Shown here piece by piece: positions 19,401 to 29,065 of a DNA stretch of 64,000 bases. A program made the translations under genes and the position numbers. The stretch is from contig NZ_AP022589.1 in assembly GCF_010731755.1 (NCBI RefSeq), forward strand, positions 3,348,001 through 3,412,000. The letters are read 5' to 3'. The number at the start of each line of letters is the position of its first letter. The first letter of the stretch is position 1. Source of the stretch: Mycolicibacter minnesotensis (GTDB taxonomy: Bacteria; Actinomycetota; Actinomycetes; Mycobacteriales; Mycobacteriaceae). The notes beneath the pieces were generated by a model. That model was not told where the DNA came from. It made no database searches and was given only the letters and a program-made list of their open reading frames with translations.

Positions 19401-22400
19401 ATTCCGCGGATCCGCGCCCGAGTTGCCGCTGCGCTGCCGGAATACATGGCCCCCGCCGCCTACGTGGTCGTCGCTGACATCCCAATCACCGCGCACGGCA
19501 AGATCGACCGCGCTGCGCTGCCGGACCCGAAGCCGATCGAGAGCACCCCCTACCGGGAACCGCAGACCGACACCGAACACCTGGTGGCGCAACTGTTCGC
19601 GCAGCTGCTCTCCCGCGACAAAGTGGGCGCCGACGACTCCTTCTTCGACCTCGGTGGGCACTCGCTGCTGGCCACGAAACTGGTCGCGGCGATCCGCTCT
19701 CGATGCGCGGTGGAGATCGGCATCCGCGAGATCTTCGAAGCCAGTACGGTGGCCAGGCTGGCCGCGGCCATCGACCGGGCACCGGCTGCGCAACAGACCG
19801 CCGGGCGACCGGCGCTGGTCGCCGTGCCGCGTTCCGGTGACCTTCCGGTCTCGGCATCGCAGCTGCGCACCTGGTTCGCCTACCGACTGGACCCCGGCGC
19901 TACCGGTGACAACATTCCCCTGACGGCCCGGCTCAGCGGCCCCTGCGACACCGCAGCCCTGATCGCCGCGATCAGCGACGTAGTCGCTCGACACGACAGC
20001 CTGCGCACCACCTTCCGCGAGATCGATGGACTGCCACACCAAGTCATCAATGCTGCGGCGCACGTTCCGGTGACCGAGCTGCGCTGCCCGGAGACCGATC
20101 CGGCGGCTGTGACGGCCTGGACTCAGGCCCGTCTGGACGAGCAGCGTGGCGCAGCGTTCGATCTTGAGCATGATTGGCCGCTTCGCGCCGCGCTGCTGCA
20201 CCTGCCCGGCGACGAGCGGGTGCTGTCCCTGGTGGTGCATCACATCGCCGCCGACCACTGGTCGGTCGAGGTGCTGTTCACCGACCTGTTGATCGCCTAT
20301 CGCTCCCGGGCTGCCGGTTCGGCGCCGGGGTGGGCGCCGCCGGCCTTGCAGTACGCCGACTTCGCGCACTGGCAGGGCGAACTGCTGCGCGACGAATCCG
20401 GATTGATCGACGCGCAACGCCGCTATTGGATGGAGCAACTGGCCGGCCTGGCCGATGACACGGGGCCCCGGCCGGACTTTGCCCGTCCCGCCACCGCCAA
20501 CGGCTCCGGTGACTCGGTTGCCTTCACTGTGCCCCCGCAGGTGCGGGCCGGCTTGGCGGCCCTGGCACGCGAGACCGGTGCCACCGAGTTCATGGTGGTG
20601 CAGGCCGCGGTGGCGGTGTTGATGCATCTGGCCGGTAGCGGAGACGACATCCCGCTGGGGGTGCCGATCGCTGGACGCACCGACGAGGCCCTGGACAATC
20701 TGGTCGGGTTCTTCGTCAACATCGTCGTTCTGCGAAACCGGTTGTCGGGCAACCCGACTCTGCGCGACGTGGTGACGCGGGCACGGGAGGCCGCGCTGGG
20801 TGCCTACGCGCATTCCGACCTGCCCTTCGACCGGCTGGTGGAGGCCCTGAACCCGGTCCGGACCTTGTCGCGCAACCCGCTGTTCCAGGTGGTGGTCCAC
20901 GTGCGCGAAGCGGCCGATGTCACCCACGTCATCGACACCGGGTCAGACGGCGACCTGGTCTTCCGCACCGTGATGCCGACGTTCGACATTGCCCACGCCG
21001 ACTTGTCGGTGAACCTTTTCACCGCGGCCGGTGACAGCGCCGAGGGCGCCGGCTATGACGGGCATCTGATCTATCGGACCGATCTCTACGAGCGCGCCAC
21101 CGTGGCGCGACTGGCCGATTGGCTGGGCCGGGTGCTGGCGACGATGGCCGGTGACCCGGGCCGGGCACTGCGCGACATCAGCCTGGTCGATGACGCGCAA
21201 CGCGAACAGATCCTGGACCAGTGGAGCCGCGGCGCCGAGATGCCGGCGGATGACCCGCGCACCATCGCCGACGTCCTTGCCGCCAGCCGGGACTTCGACG
21301 GCGTTGCCGTGCGCTGTGCTGGAGCCGAACTCACCTACCCGCAGCTGCATCAGCGTTCCGACCGGCTTGCCGAACTGCTGATCGCTGCCGGGGTCGAACC
21401 CGGAACCCTGGTGGGTCTGTCGGTCCAACGCGACCTCGATCTGCCGGTGGCGTTGGTCGGCATCATGAAGGCCGGTGCCGGTTACTTCCCCTTAGACCCG
21501 ACCTACCCGCGCCAGCGTCTCGAGTTCATGATCGACGATGTCGAGCCGAAGGTGATCCTGGTCAGCGGTACCACCCGGGATGCGATACCCGCGCCCGACG
21601 GTGTCACGCGGTTGTGCCTGGACGACACGGATGTGCAGGTCGAGCTGGCGGAACAGGCTGTCGGAGTGGTGCTTCCGGTGCCCAACCCGGATGACCCGAT
21701 GTATCTGGTGTTCACCTCCGGATCCACCGGCGTGCCCAAGGGTGTGCTGGGAACCCATCGCTCGATGAGTGCCCGTCTGAACTGGCAGATCGCCCACTAT
21801 CCGGTGTCCGGAGACGACATCCGGCTGGCCCAATCGTCGATGACGTTCCTCGAAGGCGGCATGGAGATGCTGGCCGGGCTGGCTGCTGGGGCAACGCTGA
21901 TTCTGGCCGACGACAACGAGTTCCGCGATCCTGAAGCCCTCGCCCGGCTGATCGTGGGCGAGCGGGTGGCTCAGGTGACCGCGGTGGCCAGCCTGATCTC
22001 GGTGCTGGCCGATGAACCCGACACCCTGCGTGGCCTGCGCCGGCTGGTGTGCAGCGGGGAGCCGGTCTCCGCCGACCTGCTGGCCCGATTGGGCACGTCG
22101 CTAGATCCGAATGCTCAGCTGCTCAACAACTTCGGAGCCACCGAGACCTCGGGCGCTGCGGTGCGCGGTGAACTGGAGCCGCCCACCCCGAAACTGGGTC
22201 GGCCCACCCCCGGGTCTGCGGCCTATGTGCTCGACGACGCGCTGCAGCCGGTGCCGCCCGGCGTGGTGGGCGAGGTGTACTACGCCGGCCCGCAGATCGT
22301 CCGCGGTTACTGGAAGCGACCGGGACTGACCTCGACCCGTTTCGTGGCCAACCCCTTCTCCACCTCCGACGGTGACCGGCTCTACCGCAGCGGGGACCGG

Positions 22401-23105
22401 GCCCGCTGGAGTGTCGACGGCGTCCTGGAGTTCGTCGGCCGTACCGACCACCAGGTCAAGGTGCGGGGTTTCCGGGTGGAACTGGCAGAGGTGGAGGCTG
22501 CACTGCGCGCCGCGCCCGGAGTGGCGTCAGCAGCTGCCCGGACGTGGGAGCAGCGCGGTGTCACCACACTGGCCGGTTACCTGGTGTCCGCAGGCCCGGT
22601 CACCGACGCGGCGGCCTTCATCGCCGCGGTACGCGCTGAGGTGGCCGCGGTGCTGCCCGGCTACATGGTTCCGGCGTCGCTGACGGTGTTGGAAGCCTTG
22701 CCGCTCACCGACTCCGGCAAGCTGAACCGGCCGGCGCTGCCGCAGCCGGCGGTGGCTACCCGCGGGGAGTCGGACCCTGCGGTCACCCCCACCGAGCAGG
22801 CCCTCGTGGGTATCTGCGCCGAACTGCTGGGTCTTGCGGCGATCGGTCGCAGCGACGGCTTCTTCGAACTCGGCGGGGACAGCATCTTGTCGGTGCAGCT
22901 GGCTGCGCGGGCTCGAGCGGCGGGGCTGGACGTGGACCCGCGGATGATCTTCGAGCATCCCACGTTTGCCGAACTGGCTGCCGCCGTCGACGCCGCCGGC
23001 AGCACTCCGCAAGCCGCGGACACGGCTTTTGAGCCGATGAGCGTCTCGGGTCTGAGCGGCGATGCGCTGGCCGGTCTGACCGCGGCGTGGGGTGATTCGC
23101 CGTGA
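16467..23105 (+). CDS. mbtE: MbtE, dimodular NRPS (C-A-PCP-C-A-PCP)
   Basis: Lysine-incorporating synthetase of mycobactin. 2212 residues from the ATG at 16467 (MTDTGG), which overlaps mbtD by 8 nt. Module 1: condensation motif HHIAWDD from residue 214, adenylation TSGSTGLPKG from 673 with SFDVS at A4, carrier Ser1066. Module 2: condensation HHIAADHW from 1258, adenylation TSGSTGVPKG from 1750, carrier Ser2139. The second A4 core reads TFLEGG near 1793-1798, so the Asp that normally holds the substrate amino group is missing. M. tuberculosis MbtE is remembered as about 1682 residues, roughly one adenylation domain shorter. Residues 3-40 come from two tandem palindromic repeat units. Confidence 0.92.
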   Translation: MTDTGGLVRLDEGEAKLRSPNDTGGLARLDEGEAKLGSPKDTGGLATDANELRLELMRRRLAERGLAAAQRDPEPANGSGPLTMSDGQRRMWFVQELDPDGALANISVSYRLTGPLDAARLQDALAAVAARHPALRTIYTVDDAGEPHPAIAEVTPGFAAHDLAELPDQARALRLEVLAQREFATPFRLDTDAPLRLTLVRVRPDEHILLLVAHHIAWDDDSWAVFFADLTAAYSDPEKFAARPTVPHAVAAAGANHEAELTYWRTLLADPPDPLELPGPHGSAIPSTLRAGLCTRTLPAELMAGVADLARSNGATPYMVIAAALSALIYRYTATDDFLIASPVLNRTGGTEGAIGYFGNTVVLRAKVDGADRFSDLVVRTRDAALGAFGHQGINLDRVVRELNPDRRHGGVERLTRISFGFRSTHGEGFQPDGITCTRADYRGKIAQLPLGIMVEVGGSHEGGALIEAEYLHDVLDEALVDQVLRHLVQLLAAAVAQPDGRVGELDMLGDQDRTWLQAVSRGPDYTPSPEAPATLGSLVADRAAATPNAIAIVDDHGRYSYADINARANRIAHHLIAAGIGTEDKVAVLFGRSVDLVVTALGIAKAGAAYVPVDPEYPADRIEFILGDARPSMVLREPLTADEVADRPDTDPTDADRVRPLSRENLAYLIYTSGSTGLPKGVEVSHAPITEYLLWFGAEYGIDDSDVLLQVASPSFDVSIGELFGTLGNGARLVIPRPDGLRDIGYLTDLLQREGVTAMHFVPSLLGLFLSLPGVNQWRTLRRIPIGGEPLPGELADKFHATFDAMLHNFYGPTETVVNSCRYKVEGTQGNRIVPIGSPNINTTMWLLDDALAPVPVGVIGEIYIGGTHVARGYFDRAGLTAERFVADPWTPGQRLYRTGDLARRNAEGDLEFIGRADDQVKVRGFRIELGEVAAAISVDPSVGQCVVVVSDLPGLGRSLVAYLTPAGPGAAEDTVEIPRIRARVAAALPEYMAPAAYVVVADIPITAHGKIDRAALPDPKPIESTPYREPQTDTEHLVAQLFAQLLSRDKVGADDSFFDLGGHSLLATKLVAAIRSRCAVEIGIREIFEASTVARLAAAIDRAPAAQQTAGRPALVAVPRSGDLPVSASQLRTWFAYRLDPGATGDNIPLTARLSGPCDTAALIAAISDVVARHDSLRTTFREIDGLPHQVINAAAHVPVTELRCPETDPAAVTAWTQARLDEQRGAAFDLEHDWPLRAALLHLPGDERVLSLVVHHIAADHWSVEVLFTDLLIAYRSRAAGSAPGWAPPALQYADFAHWQGELLRDESGLIDAQRRYWMEQLAGLADDTGPRPDFARPATANGSGDSVAFTVPPQVRAGLAALARETGATEFMVVQAAVAVLMHLAGSGDDIPLGVPIAGRTDEALDNLVGFFVNIVVLRNRLSGNPTLRDVVTRAREAALGAYAHSDLPFDRLVEALNPVRTLSRNPLFQVVVHVREAADVTHVIDTGSDGDLVFRTVMPTFDIAHADLSVNLFTAAGDSAEGAGYDGHLIYRTDLYERATVARLADWLGRVLATMAGDPGRALRDISLVDDAQREQILDQWSRGAEMPADDPRTIADVLAASRDFDGVAVRCAGAELTYPQLHQRSDRLAELLIAAGVEPGTLVGLSVQRDLDLPVALVGIMKAGAGYFPLDPTYPRQRLEFMIDDVEPKVILVSGTTRDAIPAPDGVTRLCLDDTDVQVELAEQAVGVVLPVPNPDDPMYLVFTSGSTGVPKGVLGTHRSMSARLNWQIAHYPVSGDDIRLAQSSMTFLEGGMEMLAGLAAGATLILADDNEFRDPEALARLIVGERVAQVTAVASLISVLADEPDTLRGLRRLVCSGEPVSADLLARLGTSLDPNAQLLNNFGATETSGAAVRGELEPPTPKLGRPTPGSAAYVLDDALQPVPPGVVGEVYYAGPQIVRGYWKRPGLTSTRFVANPFSTSDGDRLYRSGDRARWSVDGVLEFVGRTDHQVKVRGFRVELAEVEAALRAAPGVASAAARTWEQRGVTTLAGYLVSAGPVTDAAAFIAAVRAEVAAVLPGYMVPASLTVLEALPLTDSGKLNRPALPQPAVATRGESDPAVTPTEQALVGICAELLGLAAIGRSDGFFELGGDSILSVQLAARARAAGLDVDPRMIFEHPTFAELAAAVDAAGSTPQAADTAFEPMSVSGLSGDALAGLTAAWGDSP
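16473..16606. repeat. 57-bp tandem palindromic repeat at the start of mbtE
   Basis: Two complete units, 16473-16529 and 16530-16586, then a partial third (to about 16606). The two units differ at a few positions only. Each encodes 19 residues of the type DTGGLxRLDEGEAKLxSPx. The core (16477-16526 and 16534-16583) is the same palindromic element as at 13916. The paired ends are kept with G-T wobbles. Confidence 0.9.
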
Positions 23106-26100
23106 CCGAGACAACAACACAGGCCAACTCCGCACGCACTGCGGCCATCGAGGACGTGCTGGCGCTGTCCCCGCTGCAGCAGGGACTGTTCTCGCTGGCC
23201 AAACTCGCCACCGATGACGGTGGCGAGAGCGACGGCCTCGACGTCTACACCGTTCAGTTCGTCATCGACATCGAGGGGGCTGTCGACGCTGCGCTGCTGC
23301 GCCGCAGCGCCGATGCCATGCTTGCCCGGCACGCCAATCTGCGGGCCTCTTTCTGGGATGTCGACCTGCCGCACCCGGTACAGATCATCCCCGCGGCCGC
23401 GGGCCTTCCGTGGCGTGAAATTTCTGCTGGTCCAGACGAGTTCGATGAGATCGCGCGCATCGAACGCGCCACCAACTTCGACTTGGCGCGCGGTCCGCTG
23501 CTGCGCTTCGTGCTCATCGAGTCCGCACCCGAACAGCGCCGGCTCATCGTCACCGTCCACCACCTGCTGCTCGATGGGTGGTCGATGGCGGTGTTCTTCG
23601 ACGAGATGGTCGCCGTCTACCGCGCCGGTGGAGCGGATCCGCTGCCCCCGCCGCGGCCCTACCGCGACTACATCGGGTGGCTCGCGAGCCAGGACAGTGA
23701 CGCAGCAGTGGCGGCGTGGCGCGAATACCTGGCGGTGCTGAACGCCCCGACCATCCTGGCCCGGGGTACGCAGCCGGTGGTCGGCAGCGCCTTACCCCTG
23801 ACTCACGAGGTCGCGTTGGACAGCGAGGCCACCGCGCGCCTGACCGAATGGGCCCGCCGACACGGGTTGACGCTGAACACGGTCCTGCAGTTCGCCTGGG
23901 CGGTGCTGCTGGGCCGGCTCACCGACCGGACCGACGTGGCCTTCGGGGCGGTGGTGTCGGGACGTCCGCAACAGCTGACCGGCGTCGAGACCATGGTCGG
24001 CCTGTTCATCAACACCGTCCCGGTGACGGCGTCCACGCCGCCGCGGGCCGAGGTGGTCGCCGCCTGCCAAGCGCTGCAACGTGATACCGCTGCAATGCGC
24101 GACCTGGGGTACTTGAGCCTGTCGACGGTGCAGCGGGCCAACAGCAACGCAGTTTTCGACACCCTGCTGGTCTTCGAGAATGCCCCGATCGGCTCGGCGT
24201 CGGCCGGGGTCACCACCGACGACGGGGTGCGGTTCATCCCGATCGCCGTGGAAAGCCTCACGCACTACCCGCTGACACTGGTCAGCTACCCACCCCGCGA
24301 CGGCCGGTTCACCGTGCTGCTCGAGGCGATCCCAGAAGCACTGGGGGAGTTGTCGATTCCCGATCTGGGGCAGCGGCTGCTGCAGATCCTGGGCCAGTTG
24401 TCCGATCCGGCGCGGCCCCGCATCGCCGACCTGGAAGTCCTGCTGCCTGCCGAGCGGGCACACGTTGTTTCCGGTCAGGTAGCGGTGCAGGCGAAGTCGG
24501 TGCCGGATTTGTTCGCCGCGGCCGTTGCCGCAGGACCGGACAGCCCGGCACTCACGGACCAGAACCGCAGCCTGACCTATGCCGAACTGGCATCCGAATC
24601 GGCCCGGCTGGCTCGGGTGCTGGCCGGGCAGGGGATCGGCCCCGAAGACCGGGTCGCGATAGCACTGCCACGCTCGTTGGACTCGGTCATCGCGATCCTC
24701 GCGGTTCTGCAGGCCGGCGCCGCCTACGTTCCCATCGACATCGGTCTGCCCGACGCGCGCATCGAATCGATTCTGCGCCAATCCGGTCCGAAGCTGACAC
24801 TGAACCCCGAGCTTATGACGCAGCTGCGCGCCGACGGGGCCGTGCAGCGCCCGACGCCGTCGACGATCCACCCCGAGTCGGCTGCATACGTCATCTTCAC
24901 CTCCGGTTCCACCGGCGAGCCCAAGGGTGTTATCGGCACCCACAGCGCCCTGGCGTCCTACTTCGCCGACCACCAGCAACGAATGTACGCACCGGCCATC
25001 GCGCAGCTCGGTCGGCCATTGCGGATCGCGCACGCCTGGTCGCTGAGTTTCGACGCGAGCTGGCAGCCGCTGGTCGGGCTGCTGGGCGGGCAGAGTGTGC
25101 ACCTGTTCTCCGCCGAGGACATGCGCGACGCCGAGGCGATCATCGACGGTATTCGCCGGCATCGCCTGGACATGATCGACACCTCGCCCTCGATGTTCAC
25201 CCAGCTCTTCGACGCCGGACTGCTCAACGCCGAGTCCGACCATCGGCTCACCGTGCTGGCGCTCGGCGGCGAGGCGATCGCCCCGCACGTGTGGGCGCGG
25301 CTACGCGCCGCGCCGTCGACCGCGGTGCACAACTGCTATGGACCCACCGAAACCACGGTGGAAGCCGTGGTCGCTGACGTCGCCGACACCGATGTACCGG
25401 TGATCGGGCAAGCGGTGCGGGGCATGGTCGCCCACGTACTGGACTCGGCGTTGCGTGAGGTGCCCGCCGGGGTGGCCGGCGAGCTGTACCTGTCCGGGGC
25501 CCAGGTCACCCGGGGTTACCTGGGCCGTGCCGGGGCGACCGCAGCCCGCTATGTCGCCGATCCCGCCGGCACCGGTGGCCGGATGTATCGCACCGGGGAC
25601 CTGGTCCGGCGTCGCGCCGACGGTCGGCTGGTCTACCTCGGCCGAGCCGACGACCAGGTCAAAGTGCGCGGCTACCGGGTCGAGATCGCCGAGGTCGAAG
25701 GGGCATTAGCCGCGGCGACCGGGGTGACCGCCGCGGCGGTGGTCGCCGTTGTCGGCCCGACCGGCACTCAATTGGCCGGCTTTGTCGCGGGCACGGGCGT
25801 CGACACCACCCGGGTCCGCGCCGAGATCGGTTCCCGGCTGCCGTCGTACCTGATCCCCGCGCGGCTCCTTGCGGTGGAATCGATGCCGTTGACTCCCAAC
25901 GGAAAGCTCGACACCGAGCACCTAACGGCGCTGCTGGCGCAGTCTGGTCCGCTCGGCGGCGGGGCCGAAGCAGTCACCGACACCGAACGAGCTTTGGTGG
26001 CAGTGCTCGCCGAGGTGTTGGCGGGTCCGGCGGGCTCCCCGAGTGCCGATGTGGCCGCCCTCGGGGTCGAGGCGGACCTGCGTGAGCTGGGTTTGGACAG

Positions 26101-27517
26101 CATCGTCGCACTGTCGCTGGTGCGCGCGGGGCGCCAGCGCGGACTGCCTTTGCGCCCGCGGGCCGTGTTGAGCTGCAACACGATCCGTGACTTGGCTGCG
26201 GTCTTGGACAACGAAATCGCCCAGGCCGCGCAAGTGTCGCAATCCGGCGGGCCGCTCGCGGACGACGGTCCGATCCCGCTGCTTCCCGCCGGACGCTGGC
26301 TTTACCAATACGGCAGTCCGCGCCGACTCGGGCAGGTCGAAGCGATCCGGCTGCCCGACGACACCGATCCGCAGCAGCTGCACTCGGCATTGGCCGCGGT
26401 CGTCGCCGCCCACCCGCTCCTGCACGCCCGACTCGATCTCGCCGAGCTGACGCTGCATCCGATCGAACCCACCGACATCCTGTGCGAGGTGGCCGTCGCA
26501 GTGGCCGATCAGTCGATGGTCACCGAGCACGGCACCCGACTCCTGCAGAGCCTGGATCCCGAGGCCGGAGCCATGCTGCGCGCCGTGTGGCTGCGCCCGC
26601 CGAGTGGGGCTGGGGTGCTGATCCTGGGCGCCCACGTGCTGGCGATGGACCCGGTGTCGTGGCAGGTGATCCTCGGTGAGCTGCATGCCGCTCTTGCCGG
26701 GACCGAGCCGCTGCCGGAGCACAGCGGCTACCGGCGATGGGCGGCCGCACTGCAGCAGCGCGCGCAGGACTTGGACACGGTGGACTTCTGGGCTGCACAG
26801 CTGGCGGGTGAGGACCCTGAGCTCGGTGCGCGCCGGGTGGACCCCCGCCACGATCACGCGGGTGATCTGACCGTGACGGTGACCGTCGCCGACCCCGGGG
26901 TGACCGCCGCACTGTTGGCCACCCAGGTTCCCCTGCACGACCTGTTGGTCGCGGCGACAGCAAGGATGGTCAGGGCGTGGCGGGCCCGCCGCGGACAGGT
27001 CGACGCGCCGCCATTGTTGGCTGTGGAGACCCATGGGCGTGCCGAGGAAGTGGTGACCGGGGTCGACACCACCGACATCGCCGGTCTGCTCTCGGCGATC
27101 TACCCACTTCGGGTGCCCCGGGCCGACCCGGCCGCAGTGGCGGATGCGCTCGCCGGAATTCCCGGCGGGGGAATCGATTACGGTCTTCTGGCCTACCTAC
27201 GTGCCGATACCGCCGAGCAGCTGGCGGTTTTTCCTGGACCGCAGCTGTTGCTCAACTACCTGGGCAGGGTCGACCGGGTCGGCGCCGGACCGGCGGTGGC
27301 CCCCGACCTGATTGCCCGGCTGCCGTCGGTGCCCGAACCAGGCCAGGCGGTGCGCCACGAGCTGAGCATCTTCGCCGCAGTGGCCGACGTCGGGGCGGGG
27401 CCGGCGTTGATGGCGCAGTGGCGCACGCTGCCCGATATCCTCGGCGACGCCGAGATCGTGCAGCTGCAAGGGCTGTTCGCCGACAGTCTGAGCGAGCTGG
27501 TGGAGGAGCTGCGATGA
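23102..27517 (+). CDS. mbtF: MbtF, lysine NRPS with C-terminal epimerase-like domain
   Basis: Last synthetase of the line, adding the terminal lysine that cyclises. 1471 residues, GTG start overlapping mbtE by 4 nt. Condensation domain with HHLLLDGWS from residue 153; adenylation TSGSTGEPKG from residue 600 with LSFDAS at A4; carrier GLDSIVALS with Ser1000. Residues about 1040-1471 resemble an epimerisation domain (MDPVSW and NYLGRVDRV), but the catalytic HHxxxD reads AHVLAMD, with Val1179 in place of the second His. This tail is probably inactive as an epimerase and may have a release or cyclisation role. Confidence 0.92.
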   Translation: MTETTTQANSARTAAIEDVLALSPLQQGLFSLAKLATDDGGESDGLDVYTVQFVIDIEGAVDAALLRRSADAMLARHANLRASFWDVDLPHPVQIIPAAAGLPWREISAGPDEFDEIARIERATNFDLARGPLLRFVLIESAPEQRRLIVTVHHLLLDGWSMAVFFDEMVAVYRAGGADPLPPPRPYRDYIGWLASQDSDAAVAAWREYLAVLNAPTILARGTQPVVGSALPLTHEVALDSEATARLTEWARRHGLTLNTVLQFAWAVLLGRLTDRTDVAFGAVVSGRPQQLTGVETMVGLFINTVPVTASTPPRAEVVAACQALQRDTAAMRDLGYLSLSTVQRANSNAVFDTLLVFENAPIGSASAGVTTDDGVRFIPIAVESLTHYPLTLVSYPPRDGRFTVLLEAIPEALGELSIPDLGQRLLQILGQLSDPARPRIADLEVLLPAERAHVVSGQVAVQAKSVPDLFAAAVAAGPDSPALTDQNRSLTYAELASESARLARVLAGQGIGPEDRVAIALPRSLDSVIAILAVLQAGAAYVPIDIGLPDARIESILRQSGPKLTLNPELMTQLRADGAVQRPTPSTIHPESAAYVIFTSGSTGEPKGVIGTHSALASYFADHQQRMYAPAIAQLGRPLRIAHAWSLSFDASWQPLVGLLGGQSVHLFSAEDMRDAEAIIDGIRRHRLDMIDTSPSMFTQLFDAGLLNAESDHRLTVLALGGEAIAPHVWARLRAAPSTAVHNCYGPTETTVEAVVADVADTDVPVIGQAVRGMVAHVLDSALREVPAGVAGELYLSGAQVTRGYLGRAGATAARYVADPAGTGGRMYRTGDLVRRRADGRLVYLGRADDQVKVRGYRVEIAEVEGALAAATGVTAAAVVAVVGPTGTQLAGFVAGTGVDTTRVRAEIGSRLPSYLIPARLLAVESMPLTPNGKLDTEHLTALLAQSGPLGGGAEAVTDTERALVAVLAEVLAGPAGSPSADVAALGVEADLRELGLDSIVALSLVRAGRQRGLPLRPRAVLSCNTIRDLAAVLDNEIAQAAQVSQSGGPLADDGPIPLLPAGRWLYQYGSPRRLGQVEAIRLPDDTDPQQLHSALAAVVAAHPLLHARLDLAELTLHPIEPTDILCEVAVAVADQSMVTEHGTRLLQSLDPEAGAMLRAVWLRPPSGAGVLILGAHVLAMDPVSWQVILGELHAALAGTEPLPEHSGYRRWAAALQQRAQDLDTVDFWAAQLAGEDPELGARRVDPRHDHAGDLTVTVTVADPGVTAALLATQVPLHDLLVAATARMVRAWRARRGQVDAPPLLAVETHGRAEEVVTGVDTTDIAGLLSAIYPLRVPRADPAAVADALAGIPGGGIDYGLLAYLRADTAEQLAVFPGPQLLLNYLGRVDRVGAGPAVAPDLIARLPSVPEPGQAVRHELSIFAAVADVGAGPALMAQWRTLPDILGDAEIVQLQGLFADSLSELVEELR

Positions 27518-28818
27518 GCACACTTGCGGTGGTGGGCGCCGGCGCCAAAGCCGTCGCGGTGGCCGCGAAGGCCGCTGTGTTGCGTGCGATGGGGGTCGAC
27601 GCACCGGACGTGGTCGCGGTCGAACGCACCGAGGTCGCCGCCAACTGGCGTGCCTCGGGTGGCTGGACCGACGGCGCGCACCGGTTGGGTACCAGCCCGG
27701 AGAAGGACGTCGGCTTTCCGTACCGCTCGGCACTGGTCGCCGGCCGCAACGCCGAACTCGACGAGCGGATGACCCGCTACAGCTGGCAGTCCTATCTGAT
27801 CGCCACCGGCCAATTCGCGCAGTGGGTGGATCGCGGCCGCCCGGCGCCGACTCACCTGCGGTGGAGTCAATACCTGCGCTGGGTGGCCGACGCGGTGCAG
27901 CTGACCGTGATCCCGGGGGAGGTGGAGCGACTCGGGGTGCAGGGCGACGGCTGGGTGCTGCACACCCGCGAGACGGAGGTCGCCGCCGACGCGGTGATGA
28001 TCACCGGACCGGGTCAGGCGGAGAAGTCGATCCTGCCCGGCAACCCGCTGGTGCTCTCGATCGCCCAGTTCTGGCACCGGGCCGCCGCCGACCGGATCAG
28101 CGCCGAGCGGGTGGCGGTCATCGGCGGCGGCGAGACAGCCGCCTCGATGCTCAATGAGCTTTTCCGCCATCGTGTTTCGACCATTACGGTGATCTCGCCG
28201 CAGGTGACGCTGTTCACCCGGGGGGAGGGCTTCTTCGAGAATGCGTTGTTCTCCGATCCCATCGACTGGACCGCGCTGACCTTGGCGGAGCGGCGAGACG
28301 CGCTGGCCCGCACCGATCGCGGAGTGTTCTCGGCCCGGGTGCAGGATGCGCTGCTGGCCGACGACCGGATCCGCCACCTCCGGGGCCGGGTGGCCCACGC
28401 GGTGGCCCGCGACGGCCGAATCCGACTGACGTTGAGCACCAACCGGGGCGGCGAGAACTTCGAGACCGTTCACGGATTCGACCTGGTCATCGACGGCTCC
28501 GGCGCCGATCCGCTGTGGTTTGTGCCGCTTTTCGGCCAAGACACTCTGGACCTGCTGGAGTTGGGTCTGGGTGGGCCGCTGTCCGGGGAGCGGCTGGCCG
28601 AGGCGATCGGGCCCGATCTTGCCGTCAGTGAGGTCACCCCGAAGCTCTTCTTACCCAACTTGGCAGGACTCACCCAGGGTCCGGGCTTTCCCAACCTGAG
28701 CTGTCTAGGCCTGCTGTCTGACCGGGTGCTGGGCGCCCACCTTGCTCCTGCGCCACCAAAATCCCCCGCGCGTTCGCCGCTGATATCGAGGAGATCCGAT
28801 GAGCACCAATCCCTTTGA
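27514..28818 (+). CDS. mbtG: MbtG, lysine N6-hydroxylase
   Basis: Flavin monooxygenase that uses NADPH and oxygen to hydroxylate the lysine side-chain amine, making the hydroxamate iron ligands. 434 residues, matching the family. FAD motif GAGAKA at residues 8-13, and a second dinucleotide motif GGGETA at 204-209 for NADPH. The ATG overlaps the mbtF stop (ATGA), and the 3' end overlaps mbtH by 20 nt. The frame upstream of 27514 is a shadow of mbtF. Confidence 0.93.
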   Translation: MSTLAVVGAGAKAVAVAAKAAVLRAMGVDAPDVVAVERTEVAANWRASGGWTDGAHRLGTSPEKDVGFPYRSALVAGRNAELDERMTRYSWQSYLIATGQFAQWVDRGRPAPTHLRWSQYLRWVADAVQLTVIPGEVERLGVQGDGWVLHTRETEVAADAVMITGPGQAEKSILPGNPLVLSIAQFWHRAAADRISAERVAVIGGGETAASMLNELFRHRVSTITVISPQVTLFTRGEGFFENALFSDPIDWTALTLAERRDALARTDRGVFSARVQDALLADDRIRHLRGRVAHAVARDGRIRLTLSTNRGGENFETVHGFDLVIDGSGADPLWFVPLFGQDTLDLLELGLGGPLSGERLAEAIGPDLAVSEVTPKLFLPNLAGLTQGPGFPNLSCLGLLSDRVLGAHLAPAPPKSPARSPLISRRSDEHQSL

Positions 28819-29029
28819 CGATGAGAATGGCAGCTTCTACGTGCTGGTCAACGACGAAGAGCAGTACAGCCTGTGGCCGACCTTCGCCAATGTTCCCGCC
28901 GGGTGGCGAGTGGTCTATGGAGGTGAACAGGGCGCCGCTCGTGCGGCCTGTTTGGAGTACGTCGAACAGCACTGGAACGACCTGCGGCCCAAGAGCCTTC
29001 GGGATGCCATGGCGGCCGAGCGGGGGTAG
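28799..29029 (+). CDS. mbtH: MbtH, NRPS adenylation chaperone
   Basis: Founder-type MbtH-like protein, 76 residues, which binds NRPS adenylation domains and supports their folding and activity. The family signature is complete: [25 protein letters not shown] and a C-terminal [11 protein letters not shown]. It starts inside the 3' end of mbtG (20-nt overlap), indicating the same transcript. Likely partners here are the adenylation domains of MbtB, MbtE and MbtF. Confidence 0.97.
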   Translation: MSTNPFDDENGSFYVLVNDEEQYSLWPTFANVPAGWRVVYGGEQGAARAACLEYVEQHWNDLRPKSLRDAMAAERG

Positions 29030-29065
29030 CCTGGCGCGGTAACCGTCGCTATTCGAGGGGGAACC

